Assembly (NCBI RefSeq): GCF_052857255.1
Contig: NC_135497.1
Span: 184,081,792 to 184,145,791 of the forward strand
DNA length: 64,000 nucleotides
From: Amblyomma americanum
Taxonomy: Eukaryota; Arthropoda; Arachnida; Ixodida; Ixodidae
Reading direction: 5' to 3'
The notes under the pieces were generated by a model, which ran no database searches, had not been told where the DNA came from, and saw nothing but the letters and a program-made list of their open reading frames with translations. Position 1 is the first letter of the stretch. Each line of letters starts with the position of its first letter. Made by a program: the position numbers and the translations under genes. Positions 12,081-28,677 of this stretch are shown in pieces.

Positions 12081-12714
12081 CCGCCCTTATTAACGCGATA
12101 GCGTTAAGGGTCCCGTTAAGCGGCAGCCCCGGTTACGGCGTGTCGAGAAAAGCAGGTGAACCACGTGCAATCAGGTCACGTGACCTTGTGACGCCATTAC
12201 AACCTACCCACTGTAGCAGATGACAACCCGCCCATCGGATTGTGAGTGCATTGCCAATCGTGGTAGCTGGCGGTTAAATTAAGGATTAGTCGCGAGAGAT
12301 TGTTCGGGAAGAGCAGCCTGGGTCTCACATGCCCCACCGGTGGCTGTACTGGAAACAGATACATGCCGGGACAGTGGCGCATTGCTTAATCGCTGCACCA
12401 CTGCGCCGGGAGTGGTATGAGGACTCCCCGCGATGTATGGATGTAAAGCGGAAAATGACCAATCCCACGTGTAGGCAAATATATGGGCATGTAGGCAGAA
12501 CCTAGGCAACATAGGAGTACTCTGGCGGGAAACATCTTTAATGCTGTTGCATTGCACTCTTAAGAGTAGGTTAAGCGCTATGCGATGGTGAAAGAAGTGA
12601 TGGGCGATGGGAAGATGTGATGGTGTGATGGCCTGTCTTCGAAGTGATGCGCAAAGAGGACCCCAAGCCGCTGAAGAGGCCCATTAACGCTATCGCGTCA
12701 TACCGTTAAGGCGG
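12081..12714. mobile_element. Non-autonomous element with about 43-bp terminal inverted repeats
   Basis: The left end (12,081-12,123) contains ATTAACGCGATAGCGTTAAG. The reverse complement of the right end (12,668-12,714) contains ATGACGCGATAGCGTTAATG. The arms continue as GGGTCCCGTTAAGCGG versus GGGCCTCTTCAGCGG. The core TTAACGCGATAGCGTTAA is itself nearly palindromic. The interior has no coding capacity. It includes a head-like module (TGGTGCAGCGATTAAGC on the minus strand) that recurs at 62.4 kb together with the same terminal sequence. This looks like a MITE. I cannot assign a superfamily and see no clear target duplication. Confidence 0.72.
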
Positions 12715-13499
12715 AGCTTAAGTGGCCCTTCAAATTTTTTCTAGATTACGTTTATGGAGATGTCTGCAACAAGGTTTCCTTTCTCTGAAAGTAGGAAACT
12801 GCGCCAGTTGTACCAGTGTGGCAACTGCCACAGCGCGCGGCTTCTTTGCAACGCACGTGAGCAGATACAGCAGCGGGGCCAACACATGTAAGGCTGCGCA
12901 CGGACTTGCACATGTCGATCAAGCGAAGGGTGCCATGACCGCTACGCATTTGAAAGGCTTCGGCTTTGTGCTCGCTTCTCTGCCCGTGGAACGAACAGAG
13001 GGGCGGGCCCAGCGTAGTATGCCCCCGTTGATGCAGGTACAAGCGGTATAAGAGCGGACCCTTTAGCCGCACCCAGGCAGCGCTTATTTCGCGTAGTGTT
13101 TGTCTTTTCTGAACGGTTTTGCTTTTCACCCATCATATCATCCGTGCGTTTTCAAGTTGGATGCAGCGATAAAGTAAATACTGTTCATGAGTACGATTCA
13201 GTGTTCGTACTAACTTTAATACAGACTGCTCGTACTTGTACAGCTACTGCTTTTGCGTGTTGCCAGCACTGCATAATGGCTCATATTTGGTCTTTGGCTC
13301 ACTGCGGACCACAAAGCAGATATAAAAGCCACTGGCTCGGTGTAGACTGTTTCCATTTTACAGTTTCTTTTTTCTTTTCAGAATACACAAAACATCCGCA
13401 GTTCCCGAGAAGATCGGAGGCAGCTTTTGCCACTCGGCTAAACTGTAAAAGGAAATAAAGGTATATCCAAGAGTCGTTTACCACGTAATCTTGAAAAAC
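12715..13499. other. Unannotated sequence
   Basis: Open frames at 12,722-13,051 (plus) and 12,752-13,129 (minus) overlap each other and have no recognisable domain. I see no other feature. Confidence 0.4.

Positions 13500-13598
<99 letters not shown>
13500..13598. repeat. (AAT)33 microsatellite derived from a LINE tail
   Basis: 99 bp of uninterrupted ATA/AAT units. On the minus strand they read (ATT)n, directly continuing the 3' end of the adjacent minus-strand LINE. Confidence 0.95.
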
Positions 13599-16290
13599 TG
13601 CTGTACAAATCGCATAGAACTCCTGAATAAGGCGGGCCCATCAAATCCAGCGTGAGAATCGTTACGCACAAAGATATACCAGGAAACATAAAAGAGAAAG
13701 TTTTAAGGTGCGGGTTAAGAGATACGTATTAAGAAACTACAAACAAGGCAAAAAGTGAAACACGTTAGTTTAAGAGAACGGAGTTCATTCGGGCAATCTG
13801 GGTTGCCGTATCAGACGACTGGAAAATTGAGTGTTTCTAGCTCTTGACAAATTACTTCAGCTCGGGCTTAGAATAAACGTAGACGTAGTCGTCTGGAATG
13901 GGACTGAAAACAGTGAAGATATACATCGCCCAGGTTCCTTTAATAAATATGTAGAATGAGGCGGCACAATTGATCGTGAGGATTTTCATAATGCACAGCA
14001 TGGGACATCGACATTCTTAAGATTACTGCTTCAAAAGTAGTATGAGAGGATTGTCTCCACAAAATCATGAAGAAAAGAAGGCATTCCAAGGAAGTCAGAC
14101 AAGGATATATATTTTGCGAACGTGCAGTTGGCACGCGCTATGCTCTCGAAAATGCCTTTTAGCGCTGCACCAACGCGTTTTTGAAGGCGATTAAAACAAT
14201 TTCTGAAAATTTTTATGGCGTAGCGTACGGATCCCTCCAATATGAAAGGGACAAAAAGTATGCGTAAAAAGACGAACATTTTGGTTATTTCTGTACTAAA
14301 GTTGAAAATAACTTTGAGATATCATACACCAAAAGGAAAACCTATTAGAAAAGAGGAAAAAGTGTACCGTCACGCATAATTATGAAGTAATCTTTAATTG
14401 AATGCTCAGACTAGGTTCCACTTCATATTGGAGTGACGTGCACAATGCTGAAAGCGATTGTGAAAGGGCCAACTTATGAAGAGACAAAGAAGAGAAAGAT
14501 TTGACATTTTCTTCCACTGTGGGTATGTGCCATCGTTTCTGAGGCAACAAAAACAACAATAGCCATTATACACTGCGGAGCTTGCTCCACATATACGTGA
14601 TAAGTGATCCGTGCCAAATATACCCACAAGTATTTAAACGAGTTCACGTATTGAACAAGTCCACAACGACAAGAAACACATTCTTCGGTATACAAAAATA
14701 AAGGTATACTCAATACAACCTGCTTATTGGTGATCGAAAGCACATGATGTTTGTCTTAGAGGCGTTGGCATGAATACGGTCCTTGCCGAACCACTTGACT
14801 GTGCCTGTAACTTTATCTTGCAGGGATTTCATTGATGGCCTGTGTTTGATATGTTGGTTGACCAGAACAGTATCATCACCATATTGAAAAATCGTGCAGT
14901 GGCAGGCGGTCAGAAAGGTCATTAACAAAGGTATTGAAAAGGAGGGGGAACAAACGAAGCCCTGCGAGACTCCTGTTCAATGGAAGGTTTCTTTACTGCA
15001 CCGAATTCCTCCCTACACAACTTGGGAGTGACCCGGTAGAAAATGACCAAGTAGGGCGTAGAATGGACCACGAAACCTCAGTATGCGTAGATCTTCTCAA
15101 CGAGAATACTGCGTTTCACAAAGTCGAACGCCTTGGCAACGTCTTAGGAAAACGAGTACGTAAACAAATTGCTATCAAAGCCGTAGTGAAGGAGGTCAGA
15201 AAATTATCCAAGAAGAGACATCGTGCTTCGACCCCGTACAAAACCAAACTGGCGTAGCGATATGATCGAATGCTGGTCAAGGAAAGATCTGACAGTAATC
15301 AGCAAGCGTTTGTCGAGGATTTGGCTAACGGCTGATAAAATAGAAATGGGCCAATAGTTCTCGACTTTATCTTTACTTTCCAAATGTGAAAAGAAGTCTA
15401 ACGACAAGCGTATTCTGAGCAGGCGGAATATTTCCCGAGTCAACAAAACCATTCAACATTACAAAAAGAATACCGGAGAGGGCGTCCAAGTTTAGTACTA
15501 GCATGGCTTTCAAAATACGGCCGATGCTGGGAGGTTTTTTTATCCTGAAGCTAGAGGCTGTGCCGCAGGTTTCTCTTTAAGTTGGTTTTTAAAAGAAATG
15601 CTGAAGCTACCACCGAGTGATTAGGTAATTGTGCATGTGCCAAAATTGTACGCTCCACAGAGTGCTTGGTTTACGGGGGTTTAACGTCCCAAAGCGACTC
15701 AGGCTATGAGGGACGCCGTAGTGAAGATCTCCAGAAATTTCGACCACATGGGGTTCTTTAACGTGCACTGACATCGCACAGTACACGGGCCTCTAGTATT
15801 TAGCCTCCATCGAAATTCGACCGCCGCGGCCGGTTCGAACCCCCCGCGTCTTTCGTGTCAGCAGTCGAGCGCCATAACCACTCAGCCACCACGGCGGCTT
15901 CGACAGAGCGTTACGCAGACGCAAAGTAGTCTTTAAAAGAATTGGCCACATCAAAAGGGTCGTCATAAGGACGTTAGTCAATAACTCATTAGAATTATCG
16001 GACTTCTCTCGCAAGTTATTGGCAATAGACCATGTTTTTCCAGTGTAATTTGCTTTTTTAAATGCTTTAGCAAAATAGTGCCGGTTCGGTGAACGCAGAA
16101 GCGCATCATATCTGTTCGTTATTAATATGAACTCTGATTGGAGAGATTCTTTTTCTGGGGCACGTTTATAACGTTTCGGGAGGAAGTCTTTACAATGGAT
16201 TGCGCGAATTTAGCCTTTTCTCGTCACGTCTTTTTTTTTTTTTTGAGCAGACGTTCTGCGGTAGCCATGCTTAGATAATGACGAATTTGG
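13599..16290 (-). mobile_element. Decayed LINE with ATT-repeat tail, interrupted by a SINE
   Basis: Minus-strand translation in several frames gives an ordered retrotransposon. First is a linker with a NRYDALLRSPNRHYFAKAFK-like block (about 16,130-16,050), then DPFDVANSF (about 15,950). Next come PISILSAVSQILDK and QFGFVRGRSTMSLL (15,360-15,210), GVSQGF (about 14,955-14,973) and QYGDDTVLV, a variant of the YADD catalytic motif (about 14,868-14,888). Last are VNSFKYL, a C-terminal LKGIFESIA-like region near 14,150 and a 3' UTR ending in the (ATT)n tract. The SINE at 15,666-15,898 splits it. Frameshifts and stops are many. The endonuclease and ORF1 are absent. Sequence and tail differ from the other two LINEs, so this is a different family. 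Confidence 0.85.
15666..15898 (-). mobile_element. Ruka-like SINE (tail type A) nested in the LINE
   Basis: Minus-strand head with TGGCTGAGTGG and GGTTCGAACC, then TTTCGATGGAGGC, the TCAGTGCACGTTAAAGAACC block, GAGTCGCTTTGGGACGTTAA and a CCCCCGTAAACCAAG end. It is full length and close to the copy at 3,531. Flanks CACAGAGTG and GACAGAGCG agree at 7 of 9 positions, probably a decayed target duplication. It inserted after the LINE was in place and is better preserved than its host. Confidence 0.92.
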
Positions 16291-17045
16291 TTATAAAAAG
16301 CACCTTAAATAATAACAATAATAATAATGTGACACTGTTCACCCTTTCGCAAAGAAAAACGAGAATCAAATAGGTGCAGAGTGCACGATCTGAACAACTT
16401 TGGGCGTGCACTCGCAGACAGTGTGCGTCGGCAGACAGGGATTTCCGCCAATTGCCTTTGCTGCCCAGGCAACGAGAAAGCTTGTTCTTCTAAGCGCACT
16501 TTTTCCACGGATTAAAGAGCGTGGCGCGTGCGCAGACCTGGACGCTGGGACTCCCAAAGCGTGCGGCTGCAAATGACGATGATACAGAAGCGCGTTCCGC
16601 ACGCAGCACGTGCGGGGCAAGCTCTGGGACGGCAGAAAAGCGCAGCCGTGCCGAAAAGCACGCTTTCGCGCAAACAGGCGCCTGACTCGTCGCAGAGAAA
16701 GAAAGAAGAAGGGGGAAAAAAAAGTCCATTAGGACTCGCCGATAGCGGTGAGCGGCGTAGGGGCACAAGCGGCCCCGAAGGCTTTCGCGTTCCGCCGGTC
16801 GCGCTCTTAGACAACATATCAAGGCCTGTACGGGGCCACACCATCTGGTGGGCGCGCGGAAAGTGGTTCGCGTTCCCTCGCCAATTGATCGCATTTCATA
16901 GCGCCGGTAAGGAGTAAGATGGCGCCGCGATCGACGAGCGAAGAGGGAGGCAGAGTAAGGTCATTTCTCTGCTTCCCCTCGCCCACGACAGCGTTCACTC
17001 GCCAATGAAGAACAAAAAGCGATTCCTTCGAGGGAGGCGCGCCTG

Positions 17046-17062
17046 CCCCCCCCCCCCCCCCC
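17046..17062. repeat. Poly(C), 17 bases, followed by T runs
   Basis: An uninterrupted C run directly followed by T7 and, after one C, a further T run. Confidence 0.95.
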
Positions 17063-17690
17063 TTTTTTTCTTTTTTTTGTTTCCAAAGCCGGCTTTTGGC
17101 TGGCAGCGCCTTTGACGGCCGACTCGGGTGGCTCGGCCCGAGCTAGGCGCCTTTGAGCCAGGCTGAAACAATGCGACCGCCTTCCCCCGACGCGTGAGCC
17201 TTTCTTTTGTGCCCTCGGCCGCGCGGTTTCTCTGTTTGGCTCTGCTGGAGAACGCGGCCGAGGAGAGAAATGGAAGGGAGGAGAAAAAAAGTTCCCGGCG
17301 GAGCTATCAGCTACACTTGTTTGCAGACGGTGCCCACCAGCCTCGGGCATCGGCTGGCTTACCGGCAGGCTGCCCCTGTGTCACCCGCGTGCGGGTCACA
17401 AGACGTCGCTTTTTCTCCTCTTTCGTAGAGCGGGCAGAAATTGGGAGAGAGGGTTCGCTCGGACCCGGCAGAAGGCCCACCGGGTGCGCTGCTTTTGTAT
17501 GCGCTGGCCTGTTTATAACGGCCGTAATCTCTTGATCCCTCCGGGAGAACGACGCGAGACTGCCGCCGTCTCCTGCTCTCCCTGCGAACCTGGTCAGAAA
17601 AAAAACTAGAAACAAGCAGCTAGAACGGCGCACGCAAGCACAACGCAGGCAGTCAACCTGCACAGGTTCATGACGTTCATGAAAACAGCA

Positions 17691-17706
17691 CCCCCCCCCC
17701 CCCCCC
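17691..17706. repeat. Poly(C), 16 bases
   Basis: An uninterrupted C run. An alternating CA/CG stretch follows at about 17,720-17,745. Confidence 0.95.
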
Positions 17707-20194
17707 GCCATCACCACTGCGCGTGCACGCACACGCACACACACCGGCGTTTGGTTGTTAGGCACCATGTTTAAGTAAAGGGCCGCAAGAAGATTCACAC
17801 TCGCGTCCTTATTCACTGAGGTTAATTGCCCCTGGGACAGAGATAACTCTCGAAAAGAGAAAGCCCGACCGCACGGAAACAAAAAAAAAAATAAATTGAG
17901 TGAGGCGGGCGTCGTCCTCGCAACCAATCCATGAACAGAGTCAGGAAGCTGAACACCTGACGCGGCTGGCGGTTTCTCGGTTCTTATTAACACAGCTTGG
18001 CCACTCTTCCCCTCCCGACGAAATGAATGGAGAGAATATAAAACAACTGGAGCACACTGGCCCGCTTTCAAGGTGGCGATATTGGGATCGTAATCTAAAA
18101 CTGCTAACTTGAATGCGCCAGGAGCCATAATACATTCTTTATGTCCTCGCATATAATTCGCCGCCGTGTTGCAGTGCGAATTCAGTGACAGCCGACGCAT
18201 CCGACGAGCAGAGAATAGGTTTTTTTCAGTCCCCGCTAACGCGCTACACGCTTCGCTTCTTCGCATACCACTCGCCGGCAGGCATCGCTCCGCAGTGGGG
18301 CGTGCACTGCGCCTTATTTGAGCGTGGCGGTGGAAGAACGGTGAGCGAATGGCATACGTCGATAGCCCGAGGCTCGCCTGACGCGAAGCGACGAGTGCGC
18401 AGAGGCATGATTGGCCGCTTCGGCGGTTTTTTCGAGCGCGAAACCAGGAGAAAAAATTGCATCGGAGATTTGAATCTAATTTTTTTTTCCCCGAAAGCAT
18501 AGCGCGTGTATTCACAGCACACTTCGCGCTCAAGAGCCTAATTTCCAAGTCGCCCATGGAAATTCTAGGAAAAAACAACCCGATTTCGACCAGCTGGATG
18601 TAAGAATTCGGCGCAGAAAAAAAAAAGAAAGAGAAAACGAAAAATTTCGGCTCGTGTTTTACTCACACGTGTATGCATAGCCCAGTCCGATATTGAGTAT
18701 TTGATTCAAGGAGCGTGTTGGCTTCTCAGAAGGGGTTTTACGCGATAAAAGATTAAGAAAAGGTCGTTACTTTGAACGGACCTCCAATACGTTGATAGGA
18801 TCACGGGAGCGCCTTGGCCAGCGTAAGGTCCCTCCAGATCGAGAAGGTAGCGCCCTTCTTAGTCGCTGCCGTCACCTTCTTCGTCTTTACGCTTACTCTC
18901 TGTTTTTCCCCTCTTGCGTGTCTACGATTGGCACAGTGGCCCCGCGTGACGCATTGCACGGCTCGAGATGGTGTTCATTCTCCTTCGGAAAGGAGTACAA
19001 ACGCCAGCGCCTGCGCGAGAGAGGACCGCATTGCTGCAGACTGCATTCTTAACTGCCCAATAAGTGGAACGATGGTGTGCGTAAAAAAACAGTCATAACT
19101 GAGGCGCAAACACTGGCATAGCTTCGCGCTTTTTATACCCGGCCGTTAAGTTTTGACACTTACCGGGGCGCTCGAAAGCAATAGCGGGCAAGGAAATTCG
19201 ACCAAGAAAATGGCAGGAAAGGGGGAATACCTTCTCAGAGGGACCTTATGCCAGCAGTCCTCGCAGCACCGCCTCGTGAGAGTTACCTGCGTTACCGGCG
19301 GGGTCACGCGTGTGGCCAGCTGAAGCTGAGCAGCAGTTTTGAGTGGCGAGCGCGTTGTATGTACTGCAACCTTGGTCACAAGCCCTCAGTCTGCTTTGTT
19401 TGCTTTTGAGCTTTATGTAGTCTAGAGTCCTTACGGCGCCGCTAGGGGATCGAAAGGTCGTGAAAGATGAATATGACGGTGCTCGTCTCTCTGCAGAGAT
19501 TTAGAGCTCCACTACGCAAGGCTGCGGTATGAAGACTTGTGGCCAAGGGTGTAGAGCCGGAGAAATCTTTAGCTACCTCGCGCTACCGCCCACTTTTCAG
19601 GTCTCCATCGCCTTTCGGTGGAGCGAACATGCGAAAACGTCAAGGCTAAGCGCATGCTCACACAGCGCGCTTAGCTGGGATTATCGCCTGCTAGGCTGTT
19701 CCTTTTTCCGTACGCCGCCCCTCATTATCGCGTTTCAGATAAACCAACAGCACGCGCACATATGTTTCGAACCGATCTGCCTTAATGGTAGTGGGTGAGA
19801 CGGTTTGATCCATGCTTTATGCGCGTGGAAGGTTTACTTTGTAGCAACCGGTCGATGTATTAAAATTTTTAAATAAGCCAAGCGTGCTTTAATATCAAAT
19901 CACCCAAAGCATGACTCGTTCGTTTCATACATCCTGGTAGAAACGCTTTATTCGTCTGTAGAAAGAGCGGTTATCAACACTAGTTGACATATAATCTTAT
20001 TTCCTAGCTGCAGCATGGCGGCCAGGCAGGAGCGCAGTAATGCGCGTAGTCAAACCTTGGAACAGCCGCCTTTACAGCACTTGTTCTTCGTAGTTTGCAG
20101 CAGCCGTCAAGGTGTCACCGCACGTGTCTCAAGAGGCAAGGTATAATTTATACCTTCATAAGAGTGTCATGGAGCGGAGCGTCGCCAAAAGACC

Positions 20195-20860
20195 TATATG
20201 CCAAGTGTTTGAAGGAAGTCTAAGTAATCCTGAAAAATATGGTTTTTGAGGTAAAAAAAGGTGGTTTTTCAGCATAGTATTACCAGTGTTGGCGAAAACC
20301 AGAAAACCGGTGAATCATTTAAAGTAGTAAGCTGGATAACTAATTTTTAATAATTAACTTTTTAACTATTAGAGTTAGCCGCCTAGTTGCAATCAGAGAT
20401 TTGTAGCCGGTGGCTAGTAATACCCATATTAGTTTTTAGAATTCAGAAAACGCGATTGCCCTTGGCGCTGTGGCTAGACAAGATTTAGCTTTTTTCACTA
20501 GTTACGTGCACTGAAAAAGTTGTTTTGCCTGCATGCTTTTCGAAAAAGCATCTATTTTGGCACGATGTAGCCAAATTTTGTCGAACCGCAGCACCGATGA
20601 GAATCGCGTTTTCGAAATTCTGAAAACTGATATGGCTATTACTAACGACCGGCTACAAATCTCTAATTGCGACTAGACCACCAACTCTATTAGATAAAAA
20701 GTTAATTATTAAATTAGTTAACCAGCTTACTAGTTAACACGATTCACCAACTTTCTGGTGGCCACCAACACTAGTAATACTATGCCGCAAAAGCCATATT
20801 TTAACCCCAGAAGGCCTATTTTTGAAAAGTACTTAAAATATTCCCCGAAACACCTGATAT
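20195..20860. mobile_element. Long fold-back element, uninterrupted copy
   Basis: The two halves are long imperfect inverted repeats of each other. The left half has TTGCAATCAGAGATTTGTAG and GTAGTAAGCTGGATAACTAA. The right half has CTACAAATCTCTAATTGCGA and TTAGTTAACCAGCTTACTAG. The centre, about 20,515-20,560, includes CATGCTTTTCGAAAAAGCAT. The outer ends carry a degenerate GTGTTT motif (ATATGCCAAGTGTTTGAAGG on the left; CACCTGATAT closes the right). It has no coding capacity. Two relatives lie at 52.2 and 53.1-54 kb. The structure is that of a fold-back MITE. Confidence 0.85.
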
Positions 20861-21940
20861 GCAGAATGCGTAGATTAGAGCTCAACGTAGCGCATATTGC
20901 CCATGACAGCTCTTTGTCGAGAAGAACAAAGCGTTCACGCCAGGAAGTAAGAAAGGACAGATCTTTGGTTTGGTTTATTTCAAGCTTAGGAGGGCTTTGT
21001 CTATTTTATTAATTTTAATTATTCGGCCGGTTGCGGTTGCTACAACGTGAACCTTCGGAACATAAAACACGAACAAAAAATGGTTTAACCCACTTGCCAT
21101 TCAGGCAGATTTGTTCGATGCGCGTGCGCGTGGCTAAGAGCGAGCACATGGTGCAGTCTTGTCTGAACCGTGCTAATAAGGGGCGGTGTCCGGAGGAAGG
21201 AGCCGCTCAGGAGAAGGTGTGCCCAGAAGCCCGCTTTGTGAGCAAGCTTTTATCCCTGTCATTTTCTCAAGTTCGCTCCGTATAAGTTGCTGGCGAAAAA
21301 AAAAAAAAAGCCGGAGGTCGCGCGAGAAAGCGAAGGATTTGCCCGGCTGTACATCCCTCTTCGCCATGGGGATTGCGCCCATGCGGCGCTGTGATTGCTC
21401 CACTGCGCAACCAAAAAACTACCGCCAAAAGCAACCTGCGTGGCCGCAAGAGCAAAACCCCATTTTGAACTATTATGTGAGATGCGCGGCTGACTCTCGT
21501 CATTTTGGTGCCTCCTACGTGACTTTATCACGCAGACGCACGGCTTGGGCAGAGCTCGGACGTTCCGTGCCCGAGACAGGCTTGCGCAGTGGCGCCGTGA
21601 AAGCGCTGCCCGCAAAGATCAAAGTTCCGTCCTGTGATCTCTATGCAGCACGTTACGCTGCTGTGATCTACATGGCAAACTTCAGAACATGTTCCATAAA
21701 TACTGGCCTGCGACATTCGCGAACAACGCCCCGCCACTCATTAGAGGAGACCGTTACCTCCTGGCGTCAAAGATAGCACGCATGAAGAATAGAGGAAATA
21801 AATGGGAACGAGACCGAGCCCCTTTTATTTCCACGCATAATAATAAAAAAGGGCCTTGCGGAAGGGTGTAGTAATTAGGCCGATCCTGTCTTCTTGTAAA
21901 GTGTTCGGGTACTTTGGTAACTGGCACATTCTCGTTGAAC
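20861..21940. other. Unannotated sequence
   Basis: The frame at 21,186-21,776 (plus, 196 codons) is the longest here, but frames on both strands overlap it and it has no domain. I see nothing else. Confidence 0.4.
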
Positions 21941-22180
21941 CCGCCGCGGTAGCTCTGTGTCTTTTGCGTTCGGCTGCTGATCCCAAGGCCGCGGGTTCGA
22001 TCCCGGCCGCGGCAGCCGTATTTCGATGGAGGAGAAATACAAAAACGGCCGTTTGCTGTGTGATGTCAGCGCGCGTTAAAGAACCCCAAGTGATGCAAAT
22101 TAATCCGGAGCCCTGTACTACGGCGTCCTTCATAGCCAATGTGCCGTTTCGAGGAGTTAAACCTCACAATTCACAATTTT
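21941..22180 (+). mobile_element. tRNA-derived SINE, Ruka-like body, tail type C
   Basis: The head CCGCCGCGGTAGCTCTGTGT is followed by GGTTCGATCCC (B box) and TTTCGATGGAGG. Then come the GTGATGTCAGCGCGCGTTAA block, AATTAATCCGGAGCCC and an AACCTCACAATTCACAATTT end. The body is shared with the other SINEs here. The 3' tail differs from types A and B. The A box region is degenerate. Confidence 0.87.
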
Positions 22181-22277
22181 CACATCCGCGTTGGTAGACC
22201 GCAGTTTGTCCTTGTTGTGCTAATGTGCAACGAAAAATGATGCATGTATGATAGTTGACTAAAAACCAAAACGCTAA

Positions 22278-22283
22278 TTTATT
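22278..22283 (-). other. Candidate polyadenylation signal
   Basis: AATAAA on the minus strand, followed by the GT-rich GCGTTTTGGTTTTTAG. It lies about 530 nt downstream of the first stop codon in the candidate terminal exon at 22,699-22,882. Confidence 0.35.
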
Positions 22284-22698
22284 CAGGTGCTTAATTTTTT
22301 TTGGTTTAATGATTGAGTGTCAGCAGTCCGAAAGCTATAGTGCTTAAACATTTTCAGTATATTGGTGTCCTGAGATCAACTGCTGGTACTATGGTCCATA
22401 CAAAGTTTATAAAGGCACATGGCAGTTTTCTTTTCGAGCATGCAAAATCTATCATGGTTGCCCAATGATGTAGGCTCTCATACACGATGACAGCAGTTTG
22501 CGTGCGAAGATAACAACCAGCTTAGAGAAGCGACTGTTTGGAGACATTCGTTTTCATATAAAACTTGGACAATCATTACTGAGGAATTCGTGCTTTGCAT
22601 GGCCTATTTTACGACTGAAAGTAAGAAATAAAGTCTGCGTTTTCGCATGCATTGTCCTATTTCTCACAACTTCAGCTTCCATAAGGCTGACACAAAAA

Positions 22699-22882
22699 TT
22701 AATTAAAATAAGCGTTCATTAAACAGACTTGATCACCGACTAAGCAACACCGAAATTTGGGCGAGTTGGTTGGTTCAAGTTCATCATAAAAAATAGCGCT
22801 TCCCTTCGCGCTATTTCTCATCATGAAGTTGATCAGCGAAACAATCAATGAAGGCTGCTCCACCTGCTTCTGATTTGACAAC
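22699..22882 (-). CDS. Candidate 3' terminal coding exon, gene unknown
   Basis: Minus-strand sequence CCTTGTGTCTGTGTTTTTTG, then CAG, is a strong splice acceptor and places the exon start at 22,882. Two phases are open. Phase 0 reads VVKSEAGG to ADQLHDEK and stops at 22,811. The other phase (one base completing the previous codon) starts LSNQKQVEQP and stops at 22,699. The second is the one compatible with direct splicing from the microexon at 30,448-30,492. The phase-0 reading is not, because the microexon then carries TGA. An AATAAA lies at 22,278. I recognise no domain. The exon could be real, the tail of a pseudogene, or a cryptic site. RNA reads would decide. Confidence 0.33.
22791..22816. 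repeat. 9-bp perfect hairpin over the phase-0 stop codon
   Basis: AAATAGCGC and GCGCTATTT pair perfectly around an 8-nt loop. On the minus strand the stem contains the TAG that ends the phase-0 reading of the candidate exon. Confidence 0.8.
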
Positions 22883-28391
<5,509 letters not shown>

Positions 28392-28416
28392 TTCGCCTCA
28401 GTGAATCCTAGTCGTT

Positions 28417-28677
28417 ATGGAGAGCGCGAAAGAGAGGCAAGAGAGGCAACAACGAAAGGACGAAGCGAGGAAGAGAGAACGCGCTGAAGAGACGGCAGAC
28501 GAACGCGCCGCACGACTCGAGAAGCGTCGCAACGAAGATGCGGCTAGAAGAAGTCGTGCCACGTCCCGGAGTGACTCTTCAACTGCGGAAGAGACCGGTT
28601 TGAGTTCTCGAGAGCGTCGGAATGAGACGCTGCGTGGACGACGTGCCGAAAAAACGAAGCTTTCGCAATTCAACTAG
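28417..28677 (+). CDS. Arginine-rich STPR-like ORF (86 codons)
   Basis: ATG to TAG, rich in Arg, Glu and Ala. Residues about 18-45 (RKRERAEETADERAARLEKR and following) resemble one unit of the 23-residue STPR repeat of DNA-binding proteins such as FMBP-1. A weaker second unit (SSRERRNETLRGRRAEKTKL) lies near the end. No other domain is present. Similar arginine-rich frames occur in repeat-associated predicted proteins of ticks (from memory), and a broken relative lies at 46.3 kb. It may be a fragment of a repeat-borne gene, not a stand-alone gene. It is strongly charged throughout and has no signal peptide or membrane segment. Confidence 0.4.
   Translation: MESAKERQERQQRKDEARKRERAEETADERAARLEKRRNEDAARRSRATSRSDSSTAEETGLSSRERRNETLRGRRAEKTKLSQFN

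Larger units (their letters stand above)
16291..20194. other. GC-rich unannotated block with C runs
   Basis: About 16,490-17,590 is strongly GC- and CpG-rich. C17 lies at 17,046-17,062, followed by T runs, and C16 at 17,691-17,706. The longest open frame of the window (17,307-18,578 minus, 423 codons) crosses homopolymers and CA repeats and shows no domain. I treat it as chance. CpG density could mark a promoter or enhancer, but I see no supporting exon. Confidence 0.45.

Noticed and set aside
13438..13689. Poly-Tyr and poly-Leu frames
   Set aside because: Translations of the AAT microsatellite.
17307..18578. 423-codon open frame, minus strand
   Set aside because: It crosses C16, CA repeats and A runs, has no domain, and lies in GC-rich DNA where stops are rare. 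I judge it a chance frame.
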